NCBI GenBank assembly: GCA_021845945.1
Contig: JAJZRD010000007.1
Coordinates: 1-44,019, forward strand
Direction of reading: 5' to 3'
Length of the DNA stretch: 44,019 nt
Source: Chloroflexota bacterium
GTDB taxonomy: Bacteria; Chloroflexota; UBA6077
Part shown: positions 1-8,009 of the stretch, one piece after another
Numbering within the stretch: the first letter of the stretch is position 1
Layout: every line of letters begins with the position of its first letter
Notes under the pieces: generated by a model
What the model was told of the DNA's origin: nothing
Seen by the model: the letters and a program-made list of their open reading frames with translations, nothing else
The model's database searches: none
Position numbers and translations under genes: made by a program

Positions 1-71
1 AAGCTCCGGCTGCGCTCGTGGTCGATCACGAACTTCTTCGAGACGTTGTGAAAAGAGACGGCAGCGGTGAT
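1..71 (-). CDS. ABC transporter ATP-binding protein, N-terminus only (cut by left edge)
   Basis: The minus strand reads ITAAVSFHNVSKKFVIDHER, the usual opening strand of polysaccharide/teichoic-acid exporter ATPases (TagH/Wzt type, xxxNVSKKF). The gene leaves the window at base 1, before the Walker A motif. It follows the permease at 149-1051 on the same strand, as expected for a two-gene ABC-2 exporter. The start is odd: no ATG, GTG or TTG lies between the palindrome at 90-140 and the conserved region. AAGGAG (85-80) sits 8 nt before an ATC codon at 71-69, which is where an initiator would be expected. The next in-frame GTG (95-93) is inside the palindrome. Family call is fairly sure; the start is not. 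Confidence 0.6.
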   Translation of the reverse strand, partial: MTAAVSFHNVSKKFVIDHERSRS

Positions 72-89
72 GTTTGAGACTCCTTCAGA

Positions 90-140
90 CCCCACCCCCC
101 AACCCCCTCCCCGCTGCGGGGAGGGGGTTGGGGGGTGGGG
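90..140. repeat. Perfect palindrome, CCCCAACCCCC family
   Basis: A 24-bp arm (90-113) is perfectly inverted at 117-140 around a 3-nt loop. It lies between the ABC permease stop and the ABC ATPase start and would fold into a very stable hairpin in RNA. Related C-rich hairpins occur at 13534-13557 and 16139-16224. It is not followed by a T run in either direction, so it looks more like a dispersed repeat than an intrinsic terminator. Confidence 0.85.
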
Positions 141-148
141 TAACTTCC

Positions 149-1051
149 CTATAATTCCTCGCTGAAGCGGGGCGAGAGGGTCCTGAAGAGCCAGTAGCCG
201 AAGGCCAGGGCGATCCCAGCCTCGCCCAGGGCGAACAGGGTGTGCCGGATCGGTGGCAGGCCATAGAGAAGCACGTACCGGTAATCGGTGATGATGGCCG
301 CCATGGGATTGAGCATGTACACCCAGCGCCACACGTCGATCCCCAGGAAGGTGAGGTCGTGGGGGATCCGCTCCAGCTGGTAGAAGATCGGGGTCAGGAA
401 GAACCAGGCCTGGATCCCCACCTCCAGCAGCACCGCGACGTCCCGATAGAAGACGTTCACCGAGGCCACCACCAGGGCGATCCCGAGGGTCAGCATCAGC
501 TGGACGGCGATGACGGCGGGCAGCAGCAGCACCATCCCTGTCAGCTTGATCTTGAAGGCGAGGATGAAGCCGAACAGCACCACCAGGGTCAGCAGGAAGT
601 TCACCAGGTTGGAGGCCACCAGGGATGCCGGCAGCAGCTCCCGGGGGAAGTACACCTTGTTGATCAGGGTGGAGTTCCCCACCACGGTGAAGGCGGCCCC
701 TGTGATGGAGCTGGCGAAGAAGTTCCAGGCCACCAGCCCGGTCAGCACGAAGACCGGGAAGTTGTCGATGGTGGGCACCGTCAGGATGGTGAAGACGATG
801 GTGAACACCACCATCATCATCAGTGGGTTGAGCAGAGACCACAGGAACCCGAGGGCCGACTTCTTGTATCGGACCTTCAGGTCGCGGACCACCAGGTTGA
901 CGAAGAGATCGCGATAGCTGAAGAGATCTGCGGCGGGACGCACAGCGGCGATTTGCATCGGAAGAACGTTGCTTTCGTGATAGACGAGCCCATACTCCGT
1001 TGTGGCGAGATCGTCGGCGGTTGGATGTTGATCCACCGGCCATGGTACCAC
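149..1051 (-). CDS. ABC-2 type exporter permease (TagG/RfbD-like)
   Basis: About 300 residues with the ABC-2 membrane architecture: a cytoplasmic N-terminus ending in FSYRDLFVNLVVRDLKVRYK, then six hydrophobic segments. The RDLKxRYKxSxLGxLWxxLxP pattern just before the first membrane span (about residues 57-77) is characteristic of O-antigen/teichoic-acid/polysaccharide export permeases. It would pair with the ATPase that begins at the left edge to move a surface glycan precursor across the membrane. The start is uncertain: the GTG at 1051 has no clear ribosome site, and internal starts (for example the ATG at 958) are possible. The C-terminus ...LSPRFSEEL is normal for the family. Confidence 0.85.
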   Translation of the reverse strand: MVPWPVDQHPTADDLATTEYGLVYHESNVLPMQIAAVRPAADLFSYRDLFVNLVVRDLKVRYKKSALGFLWSLLNPLMMMVVFTIVFTILTVPTIDNFPVFVLTGLVAWNFFASSITGAAFTVVGNSTLINKVYFPRELLPASLVASNLVNFLLTLVVLFGFILAFKIKLTGMVLLLPAVIAVQLMLTLGIALVVASVNVFYRDVAVLLEVGIQAWFFLTPIFYQLERIPHDLTFLGIDVWRWVYMLNPMAAIITDYRYVLLYGLPPIRHTLFALGEAGIALAFGYWLFRTLSPRFSEEL

Positions 1052-1175
1052 GGGCCGCCGGATCGCGCAAAGTCAGGCCGAAGGTGACCTGGTGTGCCCC
1101 ATTCCATCCCAGTCAACGCCCGTCGTCCGCAACCGTTTCGACCCGACGGAGCGGATGTCATTCCCGGTGTGACGC

Positions 1176-1204
1176 TTGACTCCCGTCCATTACGATGTTA
1201 AACT
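1176..1204 (+). promoter_or_regulatory. Putative sigma-70-type promoter of the secreted protein gene
   Basis: TTGACT (1176-1181), a 17-nt spacer and TAAACT (1199-1204) lie about 50 bp before the GTG start at 1253. The -35 matches 5 of 6 consensus bases and the -10 4 of 6. It is the only good promoter in this divergent gap. Confidence 0.45.
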
Positions 1205-1252
1205 AAGTAGTGGAAGATTCGACATCCCCCAGCCTGTTTCCTGGAGGTCGCG

Positions 1253-3577
1253 GTGCGCACCGTCGCGCCGGGCGCGGTGGCCCTATTGTTCGGCCTCGGC
1301 GCCATCCTGATATCGTCGGAGTCTCACCAGGTGGCGGCCCACGGCTTCGCTGCCTCCATCCCCCAATCGGGGCCGCAGCGGGAGAGCCCCCTGCTCCGCC
1401 AGGAGCTTCTCCAGGCCGCGGATCCCCCGGTGCTTCTCCGTATCCGGCCCCCGGAGTCGCCGCCTCACGTGGGGGATCCGGTCGCCGTCGACCTGCTGCT
1501 GGAGAACGTGGACCCTCTCTTCGGCGTCGACCTCACCGTCACCTACCCCGACGCCCTGCTGTCGGTCGATGAGCTTCTTCCCGGACCGCTGTTCCCCGAT
1601 GGCCTTCGCTACGTCATGAAGCTGGATCCCCCCGACGCGCCAGGGAGGGTTCGCTACATCTCAACCCTCCTGGGGGACGCCACCCCCGCGGCCAGCACCG
1701 GCGTCGTTGCCACCCTGCGCTTTCGGGCCAAGGCCGCGGGCCGGGCCGAGCTGGGCTGGGACGAAGGGGCCATCAAGCTGTGTGATCGGGAGTCCAGTCC
1801 GCTGGAATGGACTGTAGAGGATGCCGGTGTGGAAGTTGTCGGTCCCTCGCCCACACCTACCGTCCTCTGGACCGACACGCCCACGCCCGACCCAACCTCG
1901 GCTGAGGAAAACGACCCAACCCCAACTCGCACGCCCAAACCCACCCGCACGGCTACCCCGACCCGCCTACCCACGGCAACCCGCACGCCCAAGCCCACCG
2001 CTCCCCCCACTGCGGCGCCGGAGCCAGACGCGCCTCCCACGGCAACCCGCACGCCGAAGCCCACGGCCACGCCGAGGGCGACCCGGACGCCGAGGCCCAC
2101 CAGGACCCCCGTCGCCGAGGACTTCCTCTCTCCGGTCCCGGAGGGTACGCTGGAGATGGAGCCCGCAAACCCGCTCTTCCCGGAGCCGACCCTGGGGCCC
2201 ACCGTTCCCATCTTCCTGCCGGCGGAACTGCCCTCGGGCATGCCGCCCGTCACCGAGGAGGGCGTCGTGGCGATCCTGGGGCCGGACCCGGGGGTTGGCA
2301 TCCTCACGGTGGTATTCGGCGATTCTCTGGCCGAGATCCGGGTGGACGACCAGGGCGGTTCCATGGCGGTCCGGGTCCAACCCTACGCCGAGCCGCCTTC
2401 CGGTGTGGCCCTGCCGCCCGACGTCACCGCGGCCCGGGTCTTCAGCCTGGACCTCTACAGCTTCGAGGCCGATTCCAACAGCGCGCGCCGGATCCTCTAC
2501 GGCGAGGGCCGAGCCTCCGCGCCCATCCTGCTCAAGTGGAGGCTCGGACGGGAGGACTACTCCCGCACCCTGGACGAGGACGGCCATCCCCACCCCGGCC
2601 GCTTCGTCTTCTACCGGATCTCACCCGAGGGCCACCTGGTCAGGATCCAGACGGCCTGGACTCCGGATCCGTCTCCCTACGGCACCCTCACGGCGCTGTT
2701 CGTGGACCGCTCCACCTTCCTGCTGGCGCTGCTGCCCCCGGATCAGGAGGGGCGCACCCTTCCCGAGGACCCTCGCTACCTTCCGGAGACGGGCTTCCGG
2801 GTGGGCCGGGACGCCTTCTGGGACTACTTCCAGAAGAGGGGAGGTCTGAACAGCTTCGGCTACCCCATCTCTCGGGAATTCCTCCTGGAGGGCTTCCCGG
2901 TGCAGCTGTTCCAGCGGGCCCTCCTCCAGGCGATGCCCGACGGGGGCGTCGCCACCATGAACCTGCTGGACTCGGGGCTGATGCCCTACACCCAGATCAA
3001 CTTCAGCACCTTCCCGGCACCGGACCCTGCCCTGATAGCGGCCGCTCCGCCGGCCTCGGATCCCGGCTACGCCGAGGAGGCCATAGCCTTCGTGCGGGCC
3101 AACGTGCCGGACCGGTGGGAGGGTCTACCGGTGGACTTCCAGAGGGGCTTCTTCTCTCGGGTGCGGTTGGAGGACGCCTTCCCAGACGGTTGGGGCGAGC
3201 CTGCCCTGGTGCCGCTGCTGAACCTGGAGCTGTGGGGTCTGCCGACCAGCCGGCCGGCCTTCGATCCGAACAACCACGGGTTCGTGTACCAGCGGTTCCA
3301 GCGGGGCATCCTGCACTACGATGCCGCGACGGGGGCGACCCAGGGGCTGCTGTTGGGGGACTATCTGAAGGCCCTGATGACGGGGAAGAGGCTCCCTCCC
3401 GACCTGGACCTTCAGGCCAGGGGCAGCCCCTTCTACAGGCTGTACGATCGAACCGCGCTCGACCCGGTGGCGAGGGAATGGGCGCCGGAGGGCACCAGCC
3501 TGATGGGGGCCTTCGAGATGGACGTGCCCCAGGAGATCGTGGAGCTTGCGGTGCCGGGGGAATCGGGCGACCGGTGA
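1253..3577 (+). CDS. Large secreted protein: cohesin-like domain, Thr/Pro-rich linker, C-terminal FGYPIS-type region
   Basis: 774 residues. The GTG start is preceded by GGAGG (1243-1247), 5 nt away. An N-terminal hydrophobic stretch (about residues 5-22) looks like a signal peptide. Residues about 58-185 resemble a cohesin-type beta-sandwich (VGDPVAVDLLLENVDPLFGV... VVATLRFRAKAAG). Residues about 200-285 are a low-complexity linker of repeated PTRTPKPTATP units. A middle beta-rich region follows, then from about residue 500 a region with WDYFQKRGGLNSFGYPIS and later VYQRFQRGILHYD. That YFxxxGGxxxFGYPIS / FQRxxxxY pattern is common in extracellular proteins of Chloroflexota. The role is unknown; a surface or matrix protein is the most that can be inferred. 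No membrane anchor or sortase motif is visible at the C-terminus. Confidence 0.8.
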   Translation: MRTVAPGAVALLFGLGAILISSESHQVAAHGFAASIPQSGPQRESPLLRQELLQAADPPVLLRIRPPESPPHVGDPVAVDLLLENVDPLFGVDLTVTYPDALLSVDELLPGPLFPDGLRYVMKLDPPDAPGRVRYISTLLGDATPAASTGVVATLRFRAKAAGRAELGWDEGAIKLCDRESSPLEWTVEDAGVEVVGPSPTPTVLWTDTPTPDPTSAEENDPTPTRTPKPTRTATPTRLPTATRTPKPTAPPTAAPEPDAPPTATRTPKPTATPRATRTPRPTRTPVAEDFLSPVPEGTLEMEPANPLFPEPTLGPTVPIFLPAELPSGMPPVTEEGVVAILGPDPGVGILTVVFGDSLAEIRVDDQGGSMAVRVQPYAEPPSGVALPPDVTAARVFSLDLYSFEADSNSARRILYGEGRASAPILLKWRLGREDYSRTLDEDGHPHPGRFVFYRISPEGHLVRIQTAWTPDPSPYGTLTALFVDRSTFLLALLPPDQEGRTLPEDPRYLPETGFRVGRDAFWDYFQKRGGLNSFGYPISREFLLEGFPVQLFQRALLQAMPDGGVATMNLLDSGLMPYTQINFSTFPAPDPALIAAAPPASDPGYAEEAIAFVRANVPDRWEGLPVDFQRGFFSRVRLEDAFPDGWGEPALVPLLNLELWGLPTSRPAFDPNNHGFVYQRFQRGILHYDAATGATQGLLLGDYLKALMTGKRLPPDLDLQARGSPFYRLYDRTALDPVAREWAPEGTSLMGAFEMDVPQEIVELAVPGESGDR

Positions 3578-3627
3578 ACTGGTGGAGCGCGGTTCACTCA
3601 GCGTCGCCCGCGGAGATAGCACGGCCG

Positions 3628-3723
3628 ATGTAGGGAGGGGGCTTGTCCCCCTCCGCCCGGCGCTGGGACTACCGTACGGTCAGCCTCGGGGCCGCGGCAG
3701 GGGACAAGCCCCTGCCCTACATC
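3628..3723. repeat. GTAGGG-family palindromic repeat
   Basis: Inverted arms ATGTAGGGAGGGGGCTTGTC (from 3628) and its near-complement ending at 3723, 21 of 23 positions matching, enclose about 50 bp with no ORF. The same terminal motif occurs at 7246-7316 and 43794-43866, with shorter relatives at 5751-5767 and 22919-22948. No transposase is present, so these may be non-autonomous MITE/REP-like elements. Confidence 0.8.
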
Positions 3724-3844
3724 ATGTTGGCCGGGGCTGGCTTAAGCAAGCCGTATTGTCACTAGATCGCGTTCTGGAAGCGGCAATCTCGGGCAGGGGC
3801 CCCGAGTAAGCCGTCGGGGGATGCGGAAAGAGGGCCGGGCCGGC

Positions 3845-4207
3845 TTAGAAACCGGAGAAGTCGATGCCCTCCGTCCAGCCTTTGGCCTCGTACCAGTAGA
3901 GGAGAACCTTCCTGATCTTGGAGAAGCGCTCCTCAAAGTCGTCGCTCTGGACGGTGTAAATTGGGTTGGGCGTCACCACGAAGTGATCGTTGACCCACAC
4001 CAGGTTGGATACACAGTACCGGCAATGCGTCCACAGCGGGTTCAGGTCGGGCTTGGCGGCCCTGACGTGATAGAAAAGAAAACTATCCTTGCCCGGCCCA
4101 GGAGTGAATGCAAATGGCGTCGTTGGCTCGATCTCGTGGCGAGGCAGCTGCGCCATTTCTTCGCTGTGAACGGTGCTCTCTTGCTCGACGCTCTTGTCTT
4201 GCTCCAT
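3845..4207 (-). CDS. Hypothetical protein of about 120 residues
   Basis: The frame stays open to a GTG at 4264, but the ATG at 4207 is preceded by GGAGG about 10 nt upstream, and the residues before it look like leader sequence. From the ATG the protein starts MEQDKSVEQES. It has a polar N-terminus, then a compact domain with FLFYHVRAAKPDLNPLWTHC, a C-x-x-C pair (THCRYC) and a C-terminal VLLYWYEAKGWTEGIDFSGF. No signal peptide or membrane segment is seen. I do not recognise the family. It is convergent with the secreted protein gene and has its own likely promoter at 4333-4361. Confidence 0.6.
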   Translation of the reverse strand: MEQDKSVEQESTVHSEEMAQLPRHEIEPTTPFAFTPGPGKDSFLFYHVRAAKPDLNPLWTHCRYCVSNLVWVNDHFVVTPNPIYTVQSDDFEERFSKIRKVLLYWYEAKGWTEGIDFSGF

Positions 4208-4332
4208 CGCGGTCCTAGCCTCCATCCTAGGCAGACAAAAAAGAGGGGATCGGGGTTCTGACACCCCACAACTGGGAAAGGGTGATGTGAGGCGGATTCA
4301 ACCGGGACCCGATACCTAATGCACGCCTCTCT

Positions 4333-4361
4333 ATTATACCCTAACCGCACATCACCCAAAA
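4333..4361 (-). promoter_or_regulatory. Putative promoter of the hypothetical gene at 3845-4207
   Basis: On the minus strand a perfect TATAAT (4338-4333) is preceded at 17 nt by TTTTGG (4361-4356), a weak -35. Transcription would start near 4326, leaving a leader of about 120 nt before the ATG at 4207. Confidence 0.4.
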
Positions 4362-4381
4362 GTCCTATTGACGTTGAAGTT

Positions 4382-4428
4382 TCGGCTTTCGGCAGGCTCG
4401 CGACGGAGCCGAGCCTGCCGAGGGCCGA
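4382..4428. repeat. Inverted repeat just after the moaD stop
   Basis: 19-bp arms (4382-4400 and 4410-4428; core CGGCAGGCTCG / CGAGCCTGCCG), with two or three mismatches and a 9-nt loop, begin 5 bp past the moaD stop. The position would suit transcript termination or 3'-end protection of the POR-moaD transcript, but there is no T run. Confidence 0.6.
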
Positions 4429-4432
4429 GGGT

Positions 4433-4666
4433 TCATCCGCCCCCTACCGGCTCGAAGACCTCTACGTCGTCGCCATCCTCGAGACGTTGATCCTCCGGAA
4501 CCACCTGCCGGTTGGCCCGCACCAGCCACACCTCGCCGGGGTGGATCCCGATCTCCTGCAGCACGGCCATCGCCGTGGCCCCCTCGGGCAGTTCTATCCG
4601 GAGCAGCTCCTGCCCCTTCGGAAGATACTTGCGGAGATCGCCGAAGAGACGCACGGTCAACCTCAT
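4433..4666 (-). CDS. moaD: MoaD/ThiS-family sulfur carrier
   Basis: 77 residues with the small ubiquitin-like fold of MoaD: MRLTVRLFGDLRKYLPKGQ, a central PEGATAMAVLQEIGI helix, and LEDGDDVEVFEPVGGG at the end. The C-terminal double glycine is the adenylation/thiocarboxylation site of MoaD and ThiS; here the protein ends Gly-Gly-Gly. It would carry sulfur for molybdopterin/tungstopterin synthesis or another sulfur-transfer pathway. It lies 158 bp after porB on the same strand, separated by the repeat at 4733-4803, and AGAGGT precedes the ATG. No activating MoeB/ThiF gene is in the window, so the exact pathway cannot be assigned. Confidence 0.8.
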   Translation of the reverse strand: MRLTVRLFGDLRKYLPKGQELLRIELPEGATAMAVLQEIGIHPGEVWLVRANRQVVPEDQRLEDGDDVEVFEPVGGG

Positions 4667-4732
4667 GGTCTACCTCTTCCAACGCACGCTACTCTGAACC
4701 ATAACAGCCAACAGCGGTCAGCGGGTCCCGAA

Positions 4733-4803
4733 TGTCATCCTGAGCGTTAGCGAAGGATCTCCGGTTTCGTACCCGGGGATGCTTCGCTGCGCTCAGCATG
4801 ACA
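4733..4803. repeat. TGTCATCCTGAGCG-type dispersed inverted repeat
   Basis: TGTCATCCTGAGCGTTAGCG (from 4733) is mirrored imperfectly by GCTGCGCTCAGCATGACA (ending 4803). It occupies the porB-moaD gap. Elements with these ends are frequent in several bacterial genomes; here it is the only copy in the window. Confidence 0.65.
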
Positions 4804-4824
4804 GGGTGCATCCGCTTGGCTAGA

Positions 4825-5733
4825 TCACGCCCCCACCAGATCGGCCGTCTCCACGGGACCCAGGCCGTACTTGGCCGCGTTGGCGTCCGCGATCGCCTGG
4901 ATCTGCCGCAACTGCTCCTCGCCGCCGTCCATCTTGAACAGGTGGCGGAACCGGGCCTGAGGCCTCAGGTACTCCTCCACCGGCACCCGCTTCGCCACCC
5001 CCTTCACCCGGGTCACCTGGCCGTTCTCCATCTCGAAGAGCGGGTAGAGCCCCGTCAGGACGGCCAGCTTGGCGATCTCCACCGTCAACTTGGGGTCGTG
5101 GCCCCATCCCAGCGGGCAGGGGACGTGGATCTGTATGTACTTCGGTCCCTTTACCTTCAGTGCCCGCTTCACCTTGGCCTGGATGTCGTGAGGGAAGGCC
5201 ACCGAGGCCGTAGCGACGTAGGGGACCCCGTGGGCCGCCGCTATGGCGGGGAGGTCCTTCTTCATGGTCTCGTTCCCCCACGATCGCTCGCCCGGCGGGC
5301 TGGTGGAGGTCCTGGCATCGAAGGGCGTGAGTCCCGACCGCTGGATGCCGGTATTCATGTAGGCCTCGTTGTCGTAGCAGAGGTACAGGATGTTGTGCCC
5401 CCGCTCGAACATGCCCGAGAGGGCGCCGAAGCCGATGTCGGCGGTGCTCCCGTCGCCCCCCTGGGCGACCACCGAGATCTCGCCGGCCTTCCCCAGGGCC
5501 TTCAGCCCGGCCTCGATGCCGGAAGCCACGGCCGGGGCGTTCTCGAAGAGGGAGTGGATCCAGGGCACCCCCCAGGCCGACTCGGGCCACTTGCTGGAGA
5601 AGACCTCCAGGCAGCCCGTGGCGTTGGCGATGATCGCCTTCTCGCCTATGGCGTCGATGGCCAGCCGGGCGCCCAGTGCCTCGCCGCAGCCGGCGCAAGC
5701 CCGGTGTCCAGCCATCAGTGCGTGCTTATCCAT
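4825..5733 (-). CDS. porB: 2-oxoacid (pyruvate-type):ferredoxin oxidoreductase, beta subunit
   Basis: 302 residues, the normal length of PorB. It holds the thiamine diphosphate site: [20 protein letters not shown] followed by [12 protein letters not shown] (about residues 92-130). Cysteines for the 4Fe-4S cluster are in the N-terminal ACAGCGEAL, in ATGCLEV and in the later [11 protein letters not shown]. With the alpha, gamma and delta subunits it makes the cytoplasmic enzyme that oxidises pyruvate and CoA to acetyl-CoA and CO2, reducing ferredoxin, or runs in reverse. The gene follows porA by 44 bp, a gap holding a short GTAGGGGCCGGCCCC palindrome. Substrate specificity (pyruvate versus another 2-oxoacid) is inferred from overall similarity. 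Confidence 0.93.
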   Translation of the reverse strand: MDKHALMAGHRACAGCGEALGARLAIDAIGEKAIIANATGCLEVFSSKWPESAWGVPWIHSLFENAPAVASGIEAGLKALGKAGEISVVAQGGDGSTADIGFGALSGMFERGHNILYLCYDNEAYMNTGIQRSGLTPFDARTSTSPPGERSWGNETMKKDLPAIAAAHGVPYVATASVAFPHDIQAKVKRALKVKGPKYIQIHVPCPLGWGHDPKLTVEIAKLAVLTGLYPLFEMENGQVTRVKGVAKRVPVEEYLRPQARFRHLFKMDGGEEQLRQIQAIADANAAKYGLGPVETADLVGA

Positions 5734-5750
5734 CGTTTATCCTCCATCCT

Positions 5751-5767
5751 GTAGGGGCCGGCCCCAC
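5751..5767. repeat. Short GTAGGGGCCGGCCCC palindrome between porA and porB
   Basis: A perfect 12-bp core palindrome (5754-5765, GGGGCCGGCCCC) flanked by GTA and ACA. It looks like a reduced copy of the GTAGGG-ended repeats seen elsewhere in the window. Confidence 0.55.
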
Positions 5768-5777
5768 AGCGATCGCT

Positions 5778-6959
5778 CTAGTGGGCTGCGGCGAGTTCCC
5801 GCAGGAACTCCTCGTCCAGCTCCAGGAACTGGCTCTCCACGTATCCGGCCCTGGCCATCTCCACGGCCTTGCGAATGGTGCCGATGGTGATATCCTTGCC
5901 GCCCAGCCCGACGATGAAGCTGCTCACCTCGGGAGCTTCCTTCATCGGGTGGAGGGCCGACCGGAGATCCCCCGATAGGATCCCCTCGCCGCCCAGGGAG
6001 ATCGCCTTCTCGAAAACTGCCACATTCTTCACCCCGGCCAGCTTCTTCCTTAGAAGCTCGCTCGGGAAGGGCCGGTAGGACACCAGCTTCAGGGCGCCCA
6101 CCTTCTGGCCCTCGGCCCGCAGCTCGTCCGCCACGGACTTCAGCAACCCCAGGATGGAGCCGGTGCCCATCAGCACCATCTCGGCGTCCTCCAGCCGGTA
6201 GCCCTGGAGCAGCCCGCCGCTCCGGCGGCCGAAGGTTCGCTCGAACTCGTCGGCGGTCGCCTCGATCACCTCCTGGGCCCTCTGCATGGCCTGGACGATG
6301 GCGAACCGGGTCTCGCTGTATCCCTCCTCGGCGTAGGTGCCGAAGGTCTTGGGGTCGCTGGGGTCCAGCTTCCTCGTTGGCAGGTAGGGCGGGAGGAAGC
6401 CATCCACCGAAGCCTGATCGGGCAGATCCACCGGCTCGTAGGAGTGGGTGAGGACGAAGCCGTCCATGTTGACCATCACCGGAAGCTGAACCCTCAGATC
6501 CTCGGCGATCCGGTAGGCCTGGAGGTGGAGGTCCACCGCCTCCTGGTTATCCTCGGCGTGCAGCTGGATCCAGCCGGCGTCCCTGACCGAGTAGGCGTCC
6601 TGCTGGTCGTTCCAGATGTTGATGGGAGCTGAGAGCGCCCGGTTGGCGCAGGTCATCACCACCGGCAGCCTCAGCCCCGCGATGTTGAACAGCACCTCGG
6701 CCATCAGCATGATGCCCTGAGAGGAGCTGGCGGTGTAAGCCCTGGCCCCCACCGCGCTGGCGCCCAGAGTGGCGGAGGCCGCGGAGTGCTCGCTCTCCAC
6801 CTTCACGTACTGGGCATCCAGCTTCCCCTCGGCCACCATCTCCGAGATATCCTGGACTATGTGGGTCTGCGGTGTGATGGGGTAGGCGGCAACCACCTGG
6901 GCCCGGCACAGCCTCACCGCTTCGGCGACGGCGCGAGAGCCCTCGATAACCTTCTTCAT
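5778..6959 (-). CDS. porA: 2-oxoacid:ferredoxin oxidoreductase, alpha subunit
   Basis: 393 residues starting MKKVIEGSRAVAEAVRLC. The frame is open further upstream, but that part is an antisense shadow of porD. The ATG at 6959 overlaps the porD stop (ATGA), which implies translational coupling. YPITPQTHIVQ (about residue 26) and VESEHSAASATLGAS are the pyrimidine-binding/TPP-activating region of POR alpha subunits. QGIMLMAEVLFNIAGLRLP and NRALSAPINIW are typical of PorA. The C-terminal part (VGALKLVSYRPFP...) is the transketolase C-terminal-like domain. Complex partner of PorB, PorG and PorD. Confidence 0.93.
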   Translation of the reverse strand: MKKVIEGSRAVAEAVRLCRAQVVAAYPITPQTHIVQDISEMVAEGKLDAQYVKVESEHSAASATLGASAVGARAYTASSSQGIMLMAEVLFNIAGLRLPVVMTCANRALSAPINIWNDQQDAYSVRDAGWIQLHAEDNQEAVDLHLQAYRIAEDLRVQLPVMVNMDGFVLTHSYEPVDLPDQASVDGFLPPYLPTRKLDPSDPKTFGTYAEEGYSETRFAIVQAMQRAQEVIEATADEFERTFGRRSGGLLQGYRLEDAEMVLMGTGSILGLLKSVADELRAEGQKVGALKLVSYRPFPSELLRKKLAGVKNVAVFEKAISLGGEGILSGDLRSALHPMKEAPEVSSFIVGLGGKDITIGTIRKAVEMARAGYVESQFLELDEEFLRELAAAH

Positions 6960-7222
6960 CAGGCCTCCACCTCCGGCACCATCTTGATGTCTCCCACCGG
7001 GCACTCCTGGGCGCAGATGCCGCAACCCTTGCAGTAGTCCAGGTCGCTGGTGTACATCTTCTTCTCCAGGGCATAGATCACCGAGTCCGGGCAAACCATC
7101 TCGCAGAGGCGGCATCCCGTGCAGCTCTCGTGCAGGAAGACCGGCCTGCTGCTCCGCCAGCTGCCGGTCTTGTTGACGAGGCTGGCTCCAGGCTCCCCGT
7201 AGAGCCCTTCCGTTACCTTCAT
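6959..7222 (-). CDS. porD: 2-oxoacid:ferredoxin oxidoreductase, delta (ferredoxin-like) subunit
   Basis: 87 residues with two complete 4Fe-4S binding motifs: CTGCRLCEMVCP (about residues 36-47) and CKGCGICAQECP (about 64-75). It passes electrons from the catalytic subunits to free ferredoxin. The ATG at 7222 is preceded by GGAG with 8-nt spacing. The stop overlaps the porA start. A 71-bp palindromic repeat separates it from porG upstream. Confidence 0.93.
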   Translation of the reverse strand: MKVTEGLYGEPGASLVNKTGSWRSSRPVFLHESCTGCRLCEMVCPDSVIYALEKKMYTSDLDYCKGCGICAQECPVGDIKMVPEVEA

Positions 7223-7245
7223 TGTGAGGTCTCCTTTGCGCTGAT

Positions 7246-7316
7246 GTAGGGCGGGGGTTTATCCCTCGCCGCCCCGATCATTGCTCGGGGCGGCGGGGTA
7301 CAAGACCCCGCCCTAC
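7246..7316. repeat. GTAGGG-family palindromic repeat inside the POR operon
   Basis: Arms of about 32 bp (7246-7277 and 7285-7316, starting GTAGGCGGGG-like and ending CCCCGCCCTAC) with a few mismatches and a 7-nt loop. It fills the porG-porD gap. It closely resembles 43794-43866, including the internal ...TTTATCCC and ...CAAGACCCCGCCCTAC. Confidence 0.85.
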
Positions 7317-7328
7317 GCCGTTTCCAGA

Positions 7329-7916
7329 TCAGTGAGCGCTGAGAGCCGGACTCAGCCCTGAGTCCTTGGTCCTCAGCACTAGCTCGTAGGCCCGACGCAC
7401 GGCTTCAACGTTCTTGCTGGCGATGCGACCCTCGCCGAAGTTCTGGACGATGCCCTTCTCCAGGGCCGGCAGTTCGATCTCGCCCGTAGCGGCGGCAAAG
7501 GCCCCCAGCAGCGGCATGTTGGCTCTATCCTGCCCGAGAAACTCCATCGCTATCTCGGAGGCGGGCACCGTCCAGACGGTAGCCTCGGTTCTGCCGGCGA
7601 ACTCCTGCGGGCTTCCCCCGTAGTTCACTATCGCCGCCCCATCGGCCTTGAGACCCTGGAACACGCCGAACTCCTCGGCGGTGGCCAGGGAGGGGTCGAC
7701 GACCAGGATGTAGTCGGGGGTGTGGACTCGGCTGCGCAGGTAGATCTTCTGGCCGTCGAGCCGGACAAAGGCGTTCATCGGTGCCCCCATGCGCTCGGCG
7801 CCGAAGTGGGGGAAGGCCAGGGCGTACTTGCCCTGCTCGAAGGCGGCCATGGCCAGGATTCGAGCCGTGGTGATGGCGCCCTGACCCGCCCGAGCGTGGA
7901 TGCGGATCTCCTTCAT
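7329..7916 (-). CDS. porG: 2-oxoacid:ferredoxin oxidoreductase, gamma subunit
   Basis: 195 residues. The N-terminus MKEIRIHARAGQGAITTARI and the FPHFGAERMGAPMNAFVR motif are diagnostic of PorG/VorC-type gamma subunits. AAAGGAG precedes the ATG. It is the first gene of the operon porG-porD-porA-porB(-moaD). The last dozen residues (KDSGLSPALSAH) are encoded by DNA resembling the CTCAGCAC/GTGCTGAG repeat seen at 10234-10298, so the native 3' end may have been replaced or extended by a repeat. Confidence 0.92.
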   Translation of the reverse strand: MKEIRIHARAGQGAITTARILAMAAFEQGKYALAFPHFGAERMGAPMNAFVRLDGQKIYLRSRVHTPDYILVVDPSLATAEEFGVFQGLKADGAAIVNYGGSPQEFAGRTEATVWTVPASEIAMEFLGQDRANMPLLGAFAAATGEIELPALEKGIVQNFGEGRIASKNVEAVRRAYELVLRTKDSGLSPALSAH

Positions 7917-7954
7917 TGGCGGTCTCTCCTTTGAACCGGGCTGTTGATCCTCAG

Positions 7955-7983
7955 ATTATATCCCGTGTGAAGCGGCGATAACA
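7955..7983 (-). promoter_or_regulatory. Putative promoter of the POR operon
   Basis: A perfect TATAAT on the minus strand (7960-7955) lies about 40 bp before the porG ATG. The -35 at 17 nt is poor (TGTTAT), so activity may depend on an activator or an AT-rich upstream region. Confidence 0.4.
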
Positions 7984-8009
7984 GGAGGCAGTGAGCCTCC
8001 AGGCGCGGG

